Made by a program: the position numbers and the translations under genes. Positions 26,491 to 35,421 of a stretch of 64,000 nucleotides of DNA are shown piece after piece. Location of the stretch: the NCBI RefSeq assembly GCF_017163935.1, contig NZ_JABVZR010000001.1, positions 3,100,001 to 3,164,000 on the forward strand, in the 5' to 3' direction. How positions within the stretch are numbered: position 1 is the stretch's first letter; each line of letters begins with the position of its first letter. This DNA comes from Novosphingobium terrae (GTDB lineage: Bacteria > Pseudomonadota > Alphaproteobacteria > Sphingomonadales > Sphingomonadaceae). The notes under the pieces were generated by a model. The model saw only the letters and a program-made list of their open reading frames with translations. It made no database searches and was not told where the DNA came from.

Positions 26491-29400
26491 TTAGAAGTCG
26501 ATCTTGGCACCCACGCGGAAGTAACGACCGATGAAGTTCGAGTCGTCCCAGGCAGGGTTGAACTGATACAGACCGTAACCAGCAGCCGGATCGTAGACCG
26601 GGCCGGAGTTCAGCAGGTTCTTCACATCCATGTAGATGAGGAAGTGCTTGTCGATACGGGCCTGCGTATGCATGTCGATCGTGAAGGTCGGATGCGTCGA
26701 GCAGATCACCGGAGTGCCATCGGGATAGCCCACCGTATCGCCCTTGCCGGCGGTGCAGCCACCATAGACCGCGCCGTCATCGGTGGCGCTGTCGGTGTAG
26801 CCGCTGGTGTAGTTGCCAGTCAGGGTCACAGCATACTTGCGCTCCGGACCGAATTCCAGCGTGTTCGCCCACACCGCGCGGAAGTGCGGAGCACCCGAGC
26901 AAGAGGTGGTTTCGCAGGGACCCAGCGTGCCGTCATAACGGTATTCGACCCCGTCGGCGGTCAGCGCCAGCTTGGTCAGCCACGAGCCGTTCATCTGGCT
27001 GGTGAAGCGCATGCCATGGCCCAGCTCGTAGCGCGCGGTGGCCGAGATATCGACGCCCGAGGCCACTTCCGAGTTGGCGTTGGTGTAGGACGCCACGATC
27101 GTGCGGGGCAGCGCCAGCGCGGTCGGGTTGGCGGTGTCGATGCCCGCCGAGGTCGCGCTCAGGCCAGGCAGAGTGACCACACCATTGTTGGCGAAATACT
27201 GTTCCAGCGCCGGCGTGGTGTCGGTCACCGAGACGATGATGTCGGTGATCTTGGTGTGCCAGAAATCGGCGGTGAAGGTCAGGTGGCGGTTCGGCGTGAA
27301 GACCGTGCCCAGCGTGAAGCTGGTCGACTTCTCAGGCTTCAGATTGGGGTTGCCCACAGCCGTCACGCCCAGTGAGTAGCTACCGCTGCCCTGGGTCGGA
27401 TCGGTACGGCTGGTGCCAACACCGTTGAAATAGCCCGGAGCGCTGGAGTGCGCCGCGCAGAAGGCGGTATAGACCGGATCGCTGCACTGGAAGCCAATCG
27501 TCGAGTAACCCGTCGTCGGCAGACCGTTCGACTGGTTGAAGCTGGGGATCTTGAAGCCCTTCGAGAAGGTGCCGCGGATCTTCAGCTGCTTGACCGGCTG
27601 GAACTGTGCTTCGAACTTGGGCGAGAAGTTGCTCTGACCGCTCGAATAGCTGTCATAGCGACCATCGGCCTTCAGCTTCAGGAAGGAGAACACCGGCGCC
27701 GCGACTTCATAGAAGCCCGAATAGACGCGGCGCGAACCCGACACGGCCACACCGTTGACGCCGAAGTAGCTGTCATCGGGGTTGGCGCTGGGCTGATAAA
27801 CGCTCTCGAAGCGGTAGGCGGCGCCAACCGCGATGTTGAGCTGGCCGCCGGGCATCTGCAGGAAGTCACGGTTCACCGTGCCCTGGATCTGCGTCAGCTT
27901 CGAGCGGTCCGTCGTGTGGACGGCGGGCGCGATGAAGTCGCGGGCAGCCTGGGTGTTCGTGCTCTGGTCACCGAAATTGTAGGTGCCTTCGGCCACCGCA
28001 GTCTGGAGATTCACCGCATTGACATAGTTGAGCTGGTTGACATCGAGGTTGATCCACGAGGTCGTGCCTTCAAGGTTGAAGTTCCAGCCCTTGCCGAAGT
28101 CGCCGCTGATGCCGCCCGAGAAGCGGTAGGTCTTGGCGTTGGTGTAGGTTTCGGTCGGCAGGTCATAGGTGCCCGAAAGCAGCGCTTGCTGGCCGCTGGC
28201 GGCAAACGGGTTGTTCTTGGTGTTGAGCACGCCGTTGCTGGCGTTGCAGTTCACACCCGTCGCGCAGGTGTAGACCGGCAGCAGCAGCTGGGTGGTGTCA
28301 TAGGTGCCACCATCCGTCTGGGTGTTGAACGATATGGGGTTGCCCGAGCTGAAGGTCTTCGTCTCGGCAAAGTTGAACATGCCGTAGACCTGGATGTGAT
28401 CGTTCACATTGGCGGTCAGACGTGCATTTGCGCCGATACGGGTGATCTCGGGCGAATACATCGCATATTGCGACGTGCGGTCCTGCTGACAGGCCACACT
28501 GGGCGAGGCGGTGTCGGTGGAAGCGAGATGGCCGGCGGTGTTGATCGCGGTCAGCCCCTGGCACCCGGCCGAAGGCGTGATCATCGTCCACTGGCCGGTG
28601 CCGCCACCGGCGCCATTGTTGGCGGTTGGATCCCAGGCCTGAGCAAAGCCGACCGGGGTGGCCGACTTGGTCACGTCATAGGCCTTGATCAGGCCGGTCG
28701 ACTGCACGCCGTTGCGGATGCCATTGTTCAGGCACGAACCCGAAGCGTCGCAGATGGTCGACTGGTTGGCGGTGCCCCAGATGCCGCCGCGCTGGTTCTG
28801 CATCACAGCGGCGTTATGCTGATATTCGCCGTTGATGTAGAAGTTGTAGCCGTCTTCAGCGAGGCGGCCCTTGCCGTAGGTGGCATCGAAGCGCGCTTCA
28901 CCGGCATGGCCCAGCTGCGAAATGCCGCCCGAAGCATTCGCGTGGAAACCGACGATTTCCTTCTTCACGATCACGTTGACCACACCGGCCACCGCGTCGG
29001 CGCCGTAGGTCGAGGAAGCGCCGTCCTGCAGCACGTCCACGCGATCGACGATCGATTCAGGAATGGTGTTGAGGTCGACGAAGTTGCGCACGCCGTCGTC
29101 AGCCAGCGGATAGACCGCGCTGCGCAGACCATCGAAGGTGGTCAGCGTGTAGCCGTCGTTCAGACCGCGCAGCGACGGAGCGCTGGCGCCGGTGGCGAAG
29201 CCATAGCTCGACCAGCTGGTCGGCATGGTGCCTGCGTTGTTGGCCGGCAGAGTCTGCAACGCGTCAGACACGGTGTTGATGCCGCGCTGGGTCAGACTCT
29301 CGGAAGACAACACCACGAGCGGCGAGGCCGTGGCGGCCGCCGGATTCTTGGTGATCGAGCCGGTGACCACGATGGTCGGACCGGTGTCTTCGGCAGGCTT

Positions 29401-29523
29401 TGCCGCCGGAGCCGGAGTCGGCTGGCTGGCGTCCTGCGCGAAAGCCGAAGTGGCGATCAGCGCCGTACCCAGGACAAGCGTAGCGACGCCCGTCTTGAGC
29501 ACATGATTCATGCGAGTATTCAT
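26491..29523 (-). CDS. TonB-dependent receptor, large
   Basis: A 1010-residue outer-membrane active transporter. A signal peptide (cleavage at SAFA-QD), a TonB-box-like TIVVTGS segment near residue 48 and a plug domain (about 60-210; LNDGYTLTTFDGLRSA, VDRVDVLQDGASSTYGADAVAGVVNVI) precede a 22-strand barrel ending in VGAKIDF. A GAGGTGAC ribosome site supports the ATG at 29523. The plug belongs to the sphingomonad type common near polymer or aromatic catabolic genes, but no adjacent enzyme indicates the ligand. Regulation would come from the long upstream gap. Confidence 0.92.
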   Translation of the reverse strand: MNTRMNHVLKTGVATLVLGTALIATSAFAQDASQPTPAPAAKPAEDTGPTIVVTGSITKNPAAATASPLVVLSSESLTQRGINTVSDALQTLPANNAGTMPTSWSSYGFATGASAPSLRGLNDGYTLTTFDGLRSAVYPLADDGVRNFVDLNTIPESIVDRVDVLQDGASSTYGADAVAGVVNVIVKKEIVGFHANASGGISQLGHAGEARFDATYGKGRLAEDGYNFYINGEYQHNAAVMQNQRGGIWGTANQSTICDASGSCLNNGIRNGVQSTGLIKAYDVTKSATPVGFAQAWDPTANNGAGGGTGQWTMITPSAGCQGLTAINTAGHLASTDTASPSVACQQDRTSQYAMYSPEITRIGANARLTANVNDHIQVYGMFNFAETKTFSSGNPISFNTQTDGGTYDTTQLLLPVYTCATGVNCNASNGVLNTKNNPFAASGQQALLSGTYDLPTETYTNAKTYRFSGGISGDFGKGWNFNLEGTTSWINLDVNQLNYVNAVNLQTAVAEGTYNFGDQSTNTQAARDFIAPAVHTTDRSKLTQIQGTVNRDFLQMPGGQLNIAVGAAYRFESVYQPSANPDDSYFGVNGVAVSGSRRVYSGFYEVAAPVFSFLKLKADGRYDSYSSGQSNFSPKFEAQFQPVKQLKIRGTFSKGFKIPSFNQSNGLPTTGYSTIGFQCSDPVYTAFCAAHSSAPGYFNGVGTSRTDPTQGSGSYSLGVTAVGNPNLKPEKSTSFTLGTVFTPNRHLTFTADFWHTKITDIIVSVTDTTPALEQYFANNGVVTLPGLSATSAGIDTANPTALALPRTIVASYTNANSEVASGVDISATARYELGHGMRFTSQMNGSWLTKLALTADGVEYRYDGTLGPCETTSCSGAPHFRAVWANTLEFGPERKYAVTLTGNYTSGYTDSATDDGAVYGGCTAGKGDTVGYPDGTPVICSTHPTFTIDMHTQARIDKHFLIYMDVKNLLNSGPVYDPAAGYGLYQFNPAWDDSNFIGRYFRVGAKIDF

Positions 29524-30114
29524 TGTCACCTCATGAAGTGGATAGAGTCCCAAGTCTCTTTCCGCCCCCTGTTAACCCTCCCCAACTCGTTGAATGATCA
29601 CGTCCATGCATGTGCCCAGCATGCGGGAGCGAAATCCGAGTCCGTTCAGGTCCGTGACAGCTTCATGGCTTAATCTGATGGACTTACGCCAGCCACTTAC
29701 AGCGCTGTTAGCAGGTTGGCCTTGTTCATGTTGCGCGTTTAACACAGTGGCCGACATGGCAGTCACAGCAGTCCGACTCGGGTTATTTCACAGAATTGAA
29801 ATAAAGTTTCCGTGACTTGGTCATTTGTGTGGCAATTTTAGACATTTCGTCCTGAAAATGTCACTTTTGGCCGCTGGAGCACTGTGTAAACTCGGCGATC
29901 TTTCGCGCAAGCGGCGCTGTCCATTTGTTGCTGTTGCGTGAAAAATTGCAACTCTGCACAAAATACCAATTGACACCGCTTCACAGGGTGATCCGCCCCT
30001 TAGTCGATGAAGCCTGAGTCCGGCAAGCCCTTATTGCACTGCAACATACAAAACACATAGCAACGCCAACGCCCTAACCTTGACGTCAAAGGGCTTCTGG
30101 GGCATTTGCGGCCT
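29524..30114. other. Long divergent intergenic region without a gene
   Basis: About 590 bp, AT-richer than most of the window, holds the promoters of the TonB receptor (leftward) and of the fluoride-riboswitch transcript (rightward). I see no open reading frame worth calling. A perfect inverted repeat at 29783-29804 is the one clear site. Confidence 0.5.
29783..29804. promoter_or_regulatory. Inverted repeat, candidate operator
   Basis: TTATTTCA-CAGAAT-TGAAATAA has perfect 8-bp arms with a 6-bp spacer. It lies 260 bp upstream of the TonB receptor start in an AT-rich block. It may be a regulator site; the protein is unknown. Confidence 0.4.
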
Positions 30115-30115
30115 T

Positions 30116-30219
30116 ACGGCGATGGATTTCCGCCGGGCATCATGCCGAACCGCCTGCCCAGTCAAACCTTGGCAGGCTGATGATTCCTACCTTTCGCCGT
30201 CTGGCAACAAGGAGGAATC
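30116..30219 (+). promoter_or_regulatory. Fluoride riboswitch (crcB motif) with ribosome-site-sequestering platform
   Basis: The leader of the CLC gene carries the ordered crcB-motif elements: GGCGATGG (30118), CGCC (30131), GAACCGCC (30148), a 7-bp hairpin GCCTGCC / GGCAGGC, then CTGATG and TCCTAC (30185-30190). An extra small hairpin (GGCATCATGCC) lies in the junction. ATGATTCCT (30180-30188) is exactly complementary to AGGAATCAT (30213-30221), which holds the ribosome site and start codon. Fluoride binding would lock the former inside the aptamer and free the ribosome site, turning translation on. Confidence 0.93.
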
Positions 30220-31572
30220 ATGCGCGCTACATTCCAACGTCTTTTCCATGCCCTGGCCCATATCGGGCTGCATCGCGCCCTTGCCGCCTTACGCCTGCTG
30301 CTGGTGCTGATCGCGATGGCCGCTGTGGTGGGCTCGCTCTGCGCCGCTTTCCTCTGGAGCCTGGATGCGGCGACCCACTTGCGTTTTGCGCATCCGTGGT
30401 TGCTGTTTTTGCTACCTTTGGGCGGTGCGGTGGTCAGCCTGCTCTATCGCTGGCTGGGGCAGAGCGTGGAGGCCGGCAACAATCTGCTGATCGACCAGAT
30501 CCATGAGCCCGGCGGCGGCGTGCCCTTGCGCATGGCGCCGCTGATCTTCGCGGGCACGGTGATCACCCATCTGTTTGGCGGATCGGCGGGGCGCGAGGGC
30601 ACGGCGGTGCAGTTGGGCGGATCGCTGGCCAGCACAGCGGCAAGGCTGGCACGGCTCAATGCACGGGGGCTGCGGCTGATGCTGATGGCGGGCATTGCGG
30701 CGGGTTTTGGTGCCGTGTTCGGCACGCCGCTGGCTGGCGCGGTCTTCGCGCTGGAGGTGCTGGCGGTGGGGCGGATCGAAATGGCCGCCCTGATCCCCTG
30801 CCTGATCGCCGCGCTGGTGGGGGATTGGGTCTGCGGGCTGTGGGGCATTCAGCACACCGCCTATCGCATTCCCTTTATGGCCTGGCCCAATGGCGCGGCG
30901 CCGCTCGATCCGCTGCTGGTGATCAAGGCCGGATTGGCGGGCGTGGCTTTCGGCCTGGCGGGGCTGGCTTTTGCCGAGGCCAATCATGCGCTGGGCGGCT
31001 GGCTCAAGAAGGCGATGCCGCATCCTGCGCTGCGCAGCATTGTCGGCGGGCTGGCGGTGATCGGCCTGACCTATGCGGTGGGCACAAGGGCTTACCTTGG
31101 GCTGGGCGTGTGGTCGCCCGATCCGAACATGCCGACGATTGCCGGCTTCTTCACCGCACCTGCCGGGCCGTGGGATTGGGCGCTCAAAATGCTGTTCACG
31201 GTGGTCACACTGTCAAGCGGCTTCAAGGGCGGCGAGGTGACGCCGCTGTTCTTTATCGGTGCGGCGCTGGGCAATGCTCTGGGCGTGGCGCTGGGGGCTC
31301 CGGTGGATCTGTTCGCGGGTCTGGGCTTTGTGGCGGTGTTCGCGGGGGCGGCCAACACGCCGCTGGCCTGCACGATCATGGGGCTGGAGCTGTTCGGCGC
31401 GACGCATATGGTGCCGATCGCGGTGGCCTGCTTCGTCGCCTGCCTGTGCTCGGGCCATAATGGCATCTATCTCTCGCAGCGGATTGCCCTGCCGAAATTT
31501 ATGGGCCGCCCGGTGCCGCAAGGCACGACCTTGCGCGACGTGCGAGGCCGCAGACACCGCCGCAAGAGCTGA
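30220..31572 (+). CDS. clcF: CLC-F type fluoride/proton antiporter
   Basis: A 450-residue CLC-family membrane protein. The gating-glutamate motif is GREGT (124-128, Glu126) in [18 protein letters not shown], not the GREGP of chloride CLCs. The usual GSGIP anion loop is replaced by [11 protein letters not shown], and [14 protein letters not shown] substitutes for the GGIFAP segment. These departures are features of the fluoride-exporting CLC-F clade. The upstream fluoride riboswitch makes fluoride detoxification the clear role. The ATG lies 4 bp after GGAGGAATC and is embedded in the riboswitch expression platform. It is the only gene under that switch in view. Confidence 0.93.
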   Translation: MRATFQRLFHALAHIGLHRALAALRLLLVLIAMAAVVGSLCAAFLWSLDAATHLRFAHPWLLFLLPLGGAVVSLLYRWLGQSVEAGNNLLIDQIHEPGGGVPLRMAPLIFAGTVITHLFGGSAGREGTAVQLGGSLASTAARLARLNARGLRLMLMAGIAAGFGAVFGTPLAGAVFALEVLAVGRIEMAALIPCLIAALVGDWVCGLWGIQHTAYRIPFMAWPNGAAPLDPLLVIKAGLAGVAFGLAGLAFAEANHALGGWLKKAMPHPALRSIVGGLAVIGLTYAVGTRAYLGLGVWSPDPNMPTIAGFFTAPAGPWDWALKMLFTVVTLSSGFKGGEVTPLFFIGAALGNALGVALGAPVDLFAGLGFVAVFAGAANTPLACTIMGLELFGATHMVPIAVACFVACLCSGHNGIYLSQRIALPKFMGRPVPQGTTLRDVRGRRHRRKS

Positions 31573-31599
31573 TGGAGCGGTCGGACGGAACGACAGGGC

Positions 31600-31694
31600 G
31601 CCACTGAGGTTTCGTCGGGAGACGTTATGGGAGCGCGAGGGCCCGGAGCATGTCTCTTGAGATATGCGACCAACCAAAGACTCTCCCCTCGCAT
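31600..31694. repeat. Right half of the dispersed repeat with an insertion in the hairpin loop
   Basis: TTCGTCGGGAGACGTTATGGGAGC is the right shoulder. The terminal hairpin arms GCGAGGG (31635-31641) and CCCTCGC (31686-31692) are separated by about 44 bp instead of 3-7. That loop contains GCAT-GTCTCTTGAGAT-ATGC, like the copy at 19380-19436. It lies between clcF and the peptidase gene. Confidence 0.65.
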
Positions 31695-31771
31695 TTTTCT
31701 TCCTTCTTACTTGCCTACCCCTTCGCTTCTTCCCAAACCTGACCCTCCCTCCAATCGCAGGACCTGAACGC

Positions 31772-32692
31772 ATGCGGCTCGACGATTTCGACCCTAACGA
31801 CGTGGATGTCGAGGATCAGCGCGGCAAAAGCGGCGGCTTTGGCGGCTTCGGAGGCTTTTCCGGACAGGGCTTCCAGCTAGGCGGCGGCAGTCTGGGGATT
31901 GGCGGCATTGCCCTGCTGATGGTGGGCGCCTGGGCGCTGGGGATCAATCCGCTCAGCGTGCTGGGGCTGGTGAGCGGCGGCGGCGAGCAGCAAGCCTATG
32001 CCCCTGCCCCGCAACGCGCGCCCGTGGAGAGCGGCAAAGACGCCGCCAGCAGCTGCACGGTGGATGCCTTCAGCAAGGAAAGCTGCAATGCGCTCTCCTC
32101 GCTCAACAAGACATGGCGCACGCTGTTCGCCAGCCGCAACCACAGCTTCGACAAGCCGAGGCTGGTGTTCTATTCGCAGCGCGGCTCATCGGGCTGCGGC
32201 GCGGCGCAGAGCGCGATGGGGCCCTTTTACTGCCCGGCGGATCAGGGCATCTATCTCGACACCGATTTCTACCGCGAGATGGATCAGAAGCTGGGCGCGG
32301 GCGGCCAATTCGCGCGCGACTATGTGATCGCCCATGAATATGGCCATCATGTGCAGAAGCTGCTGGGCACCTCGACCAAGGTCACGCGCCTGCAACAGGC
32401 CGATCCCGATCAGGCCAATCCGCTCTCGGTGCGGCTGGAGCTGCAGGCCGATTGCTATGCCGGTGTCTGGGCGGCGCGCAACAAGGACCGGATGGAAGCG
32501 GGCGATATGGAAAGCGGCCTCAACGCCGCGCATCAGATCGGCGACGATGTGCTGCTGAAGGCAGCGGGCCGCACGCCGGTGGAGGCGGCCTTCACCCATG
32601 GTTCCTCGGAACAGCGGATGCGCTGGCTGCGCAAAGGTATGGAAACCGGCGATCCGGGCCAGTGTGACACGTTCAAGGCGGCAGTGCTCTAA
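31772..32692 (+). CDS. Neutral zinc metallopeptidase, YpfJ family
   Basis: A 306-residue membrane-anchored protein. A Gly/Phe-rich cytoplasmic segment (18-43) leads to one transmembrane helix (about 43-68), then a periplasmic domain with four cysteines and the zinc-binding HEYGHH motif (188-193). The likely third ligand is a glutamate in LELQADCYAG (about 220). Length and the FYSQRGSSGCGAAQSAMGPFYCP block are those of the YpfJ/DUF2342-like family, whose substrates are not established. The ATG at 31772 is chosen because the family begins MRLDD. It is probably monocistronic. Confidence 0.9.
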   Translation: MRLDDFDPNDVDVEDQRGKSGGFGGFGGFSGQGFQLGGGSLGIGGIALLMVGAWALGINPLSVLGLVSGGGEQQAYAPAPQRAPVESGKDAASSCTVDAFSKESCNALSSLNKTWRTLFASRNHSFDKPRLVFYSQRGSSGCGAAQSAMGPFYCPADQGIYLDTDFYREMDQKLGAGGQFARDYVIAHEYGHHVQKLLGTSTKVTRLQQADPDQANPLSVRLELQADCYAGVWAARNKDRMEAGDMESGLNAAHQIGDDVLLKAAGRTPVEAAFTHGSSEQRMRWLRKGMETGDPGQCDTFKAAVL

Positions 32693-32700
32693 CCCCGAAC

Positions 32701-32737
32701 AAAGAGAGGCGGCCCGGCAGCAGAACCGGACCGCCTT
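32701..32737. terminator. Terminator hairpin between converging genes
   Basis: AGGCGG-c-CCGG ... CCGG-a-CCGCCT has two paired blocks around one mismatch, with loop CAGCAGAA. A CTCTTTG run follows on the minus strand, so it suits the leftward membrane-protein gene best. Confidence 0.65.
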
Positions 32738-32756
32738 GAAGGTTGGGGGTATCAGA

Positions 32757-33368
32757 TCAGAAGTGGAAGATCACACCGCCCATCGGGCGCAGGCTGTGGA
32801 AGTCCACCGTATCGAGCTGGAGGCGCAGGCGCGGCCCGGCGCGTCCGGTGGCCCCCTTCAGGCCGATGTCCTTGGGGCCGACTTCGACACCCACGCCATA
32901 GACCCAGTTGCTGTGGTCGCTGAAACCGCGGTTGCTGTGCGGGTTGATCCACTCGTAACCGGCCGAGACATAGATCAGCCCGCTGTCACCGGCGCGGGCG
33001 CCGACACGGCCCTTCACGCCATATTCCCAGTTGATGTCGTTGAAGCCCTTGGTGCCATTGCCTTCAACGCCGACGAACACCGGCCCCAGCGGCACGTTCA
33101 CACCGGCCACGCCGCTGATCAGCGCACCATTGAGCGTGCCGTGATTGGGCGAAGTGCCGAACTGGCTGCGATGGTCGAAGCTTTCGTAGCCGCCGAGCAC
33201 GCCGACATAAGGCTCGATGCCAAAAGCCTTGGAGCCGTCGGGCGACCTGGGGCCGCTGTCGTCGGGCGCGGGGGCGTCAGCGGCGGGAGGCGGGGCGCTG
33301 TCCTGCGCGAAAGCGGCAGCGGGCACAAGGCTGACGCATGCAGCCGCCAGAAGAGCGAATTTTTTCAT
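32757..33368 (-). CDS. Outer-membrane protein of unknown function
   Basis: A 203-residue protein with a signal peptide (MKKFALLAAACVSLVPAAAFA, cleavage before QDSAPPP), a Pro/Ala-rich linker, and a barrel-like domain of alternating residues (YVGVLGGYESFDHR, VFVGVEGNG, YVSAGYEWINPH) ending in VIFHF. It resembles small opacity-type OmpA-like barrels of sphingomonads, with no assigned role. A GGAG site about 10 bp upstream supports the ATG at 33368. Its promoter lies in the 481-bp gap it shares with the divergent lipoprotein gene. Confidence 0.8.
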   Translation of the reverse strand: MKKFALLAAACVSLVPAAAFAQDSAPPPAADAPAPDDSGPRSPDGSKAFGIEPYVGVLGGYESFDHRSQFGTSPNHGTLNGALISGVAGVNVPLGPVFVGVEGNGTKGFNDINWEYGVKGRVGARAGDSGLIYVSAGYEWINPHSNRGFSDHSNWVYGVGVEVGPKDIGLKGATGRAGPRLRLQLDTVDFHSLRPMGGVIFHF

Positions 33369-33849
33369 TTGCACAACTCCAATAACGCTGAACAATGTCC
33401 AGCATCCTGCGAACTATCCAGATCATCTGGTTACATATTGAGATAGAAGGAGAGCGGCCCGATCATCGGCCAATCCTTCCGGCAGGCGCACCTGCAAAAC
33501 GTCAAACCTATTTCATTCCTTGCTCCACAATCACCGGTTCATCATGGAATCGGTGCGTCGGGTCATCAGGACCGTCATGGGATGAAGCCCAGGGGACAGC
33601 GCTGGTTCCCCCTTCAGGCAAAGCCGCGCACAACTGTGACATTTATGCTGCAACTGCAATTTTGACTGAAAAGCTTGGGAAAGTTGGCGCGTATTACCGT
33701 GCGAAACCCCCGTTTTCCGGGCGAAAAGGCCGCCTCCCCAACCCCGGCCTGCCACATGCACGGCCGGAATTGTAACCTGAACGGCTCGTTGTCCTGCGCG
33801 GAAAGCGCGGCGGATGGATGGAACCTTCCGGCGACAAAGAAAGACGCAG
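33369..33849. other. Divergent intergenic region without a gene
   Basis: A 481-bp gap between divergent envelope genes. It presumably contains both promoters. I see no RNA, repeat-family copy or reading frame that I can support. Confidence 0.4.
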
Positions 33850-34875
33850 ATGAATGATTTGCGACGGATCAGGCGATTGCACGGCGGCGCGGGGCCGGGC
33901 ATAGCAGGGCTCGTGAAACGCTTTACGCCCCCCCATCGCTCGATGAGCCTGGCCCTGTGCCTGATGGCTCTTTCCGTCACCAGCGGCTGCGCCCATTTCC
34001 GCGAGGGCGCCGAGCGCGCGCGGGGGCAAGACGACACCGCAACCCGGCCCGAGGCACAGCCCGAACCGGCACCGGCGCCTGAACCGGCCCCCGTCGCGCC
34101 TCCGCAGCAGCCGCGCCGGGCCGAGCCCGCGCCGACGCCTCCCCCGCCCCCTGCTCCTGCTCCTGCGGCACCGGAGCCTGCGCCTGTTACGCCTGCTCCC
34201 ACTGCGGAACCGGCTCCTGCTCCTGCGCCCGACACCAGCAAGGCCGATGCCGCCGCGCGCAAGGCCGAGGCTCGCGACCGCAAGGCTCAGGCCGCCGCAG
34301 ACGCCAAGGCCCAGCGCGCTCAGGATAAGGCGGCGCGCCACGCCGAAAAGGCCGCCCCCGAGGCTCCCGCCCCAGTGCGCGAACCCATTCCGGACGCGGC
34401 TCCGGTTGCCGCAGCCCCCCCGCCACCGCCCCCCGCTGCCCCGGCAGAGGCAGCCGCTCCGGGCAGCGCCAATGCTATCGTCACTTTCGCCAGCACCCCC
34501 GGCACCCATTGCGGCGCCTGCGAGACGCTGAAAATTTCCGTCTCCCCCGGCGGCAAGGTGCTGATCGAGCGCGGGCACTTCTCCGGCGGCAGTGACTGGC
34601 GCTATCGCCGCTACACCGCCCGGGTGAAGCCCGAACAGGCCGCAGCCTTCTCCGCCAGGCTGACCGCCTATCGCCCGCAGGGGCGCCAGCTCGCCGCTTG
34701 CACCGCTCCGGCAGGGCGCGACAGCGGCGTGGTCGTGGAGTGGTTCGAGATGGGCCGCCATGACCAGCTCAACGTCAGCTTCGCCTGCAATGCGCAGATC
34801 GCCGAGGCAATGCGTTCTGCGCCCGATCTGCTGGGGTTGAAGCAGTTGGACTTCCCCTGGAAGCCTTCACGGTAA
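33850..34875 (+). CDS. Proline/alanine-rich envelope protein, possible lipoprotein
   Basis: A 341-residue protein. A hydrophobic stretch ending LALCLMALSVTSGC looks like an atypical lipobox; the ATG at 33943 would place it as a normal lipoprotein signal, while the ATG at 33850 adds 31 basic residues. Next come about 170 residues of Pro-Ala-Glu and Lys-Ala-Arg low complexity, fitting a cell-wall-spanning linker. A globular C-terminal domain (about 215-341) contains four cysteines (HCGACETLKI, AACTAP, FACNAQ). I do not recognise that domain. A full repeat element begins 18 bp after the stop. Confidence 0.7.
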   Translation: MNDLRRIRRLHGGAGPGIAGLVKRFTPPHRSMSLALCLMALSVTSGCAHFREGAERARGQDDTATRPEAQPEPAPAPEPAPVAPPQQPRRAEPAPTPPPPPAPAPAAPEPAPVTPAPTAEPAPAPAPDTSKADAAARKAEARDRKAQAAADAKAQRAQDKAARHAEKAAPEAPAPVREPIPDAAPVAAAPPPPPPAAPAEAAAPGSANAIVTFASTPGTHCGACETLKISVSPGGKVLIERGHFSGGSDWRYRRYTARVKPEQAAAFSARLTAYRPQGRQLAACTAPAGRDSGVVVEWFEMGRHDQLNVSFACNAQIAEAMRSAPDLLGLKQLDFPWKPSR

Positions 34876-34892
34876 TGAAGTTAGAAGGGTAG

Positions 34893-35124
34893 ATGCGAGG
34901 GTGTTACACCCTCGCGCTCCCATGACGTCTCCCGACGATAAGGCAGTGGCGCCGAAATGGAGTGCCCGGGCTCTCCACCTGCGCAACATGGGGCGCCGCA
35001 AGCATGAACACCCTAAAGTGTTGCACCATCATGTCCTGCCTGCGGCGCGGCAATCTGGGCGCAAGGCCGAACCCGATGCGCCACGTAGACAGTAAAGGGA
35101 GCGCGAGGGTTATGACCCTCGCAT
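34893..35124. repeat. Dispersed intergenic repeat, full copy in inverted orientation
   Basis: Its hairpins are GCGAGGGTGT-T-ACACCCTCGC (34895-34915) and GCGAGGG-TTATGA-CCCTCGC (35103-35122). The interior is the reverse complement of the 4103 copy: GCTCCCATGACGTCTCCCGACGA comes first, and the complement of the TTGTCTACGTTGCGC block comes last, with GCGCAAGGCCGAACC in between. It fills the space between two converging genes. Confidence 0.88.
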
Positions 35125-35143
35125 CTTCTCTACCTGCAACCCC

Positions 35144-35410
35144 TTACAGATAACGCGCCAGCTCACCCAGCTTGGCCAGTTCCTCACGCGTAGCCCGCGG
35201 CAGCGGCCCGACCAGATCTTCCAGATGGTGTTCGATATGGTCGGTCACCAGCAGCGTCTTGGTCTTGTCCAGCGCCGAGACCACCGCCTGCATCTGCTGC
35301 GCGATCTGCAACCCGTCGCGCCCTTCGCTGACCATCTCGATGATCTTGGCGAGATGGCCCTGAGCGCGTTTCAGCCGGTTGAGCAGATCGGGGTTGGCGG
35401 CATGGCTCAT
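35144..35410 (-). CDS. rcnR: RcnR/CsoR-family metal-responsive repressor lacking cysteine
   Basis: An 88-residue all-helical repressor. The family core (NRLKRAQGHLAKIIEMV, QQMQAVVSALDKTKTLLVTDHIEHHL) is clear. His3 and the H58-x2-HH cluster match RcnR metal ligands, but the conserved cysteine near position 35 is absent (GRDGLQIAQQ) and the whole protein has no cysteine. It follows the nickel/cobalt exporter gene by 11 bp on the same strand, so exporter and repressor form one operon, unlike the divergent arrangement in E. coli. It probably represses the operon at the G-tract palindrome upstream of rcnA. Confidence 0.85.
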   Translation of the reverse strand: MSHAANPDLLNRLKRAQGHLAKIIEMVSEGRDGLQIAQQMQAVVSALDKTKTLLVTDHIEHHLEDLVGPLPRATREELAKLGELARYL

Positions 35411-35421
35411 GGTGGGTCTCG

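Noticed and set aside
27448..29673. A 741-codon plus-strand frame opposite the large TonB receptor
   Set aside because: A shadow frame: no ribosome site, no motif, and the minus strand has a full receptor with terminal phenylalanine.
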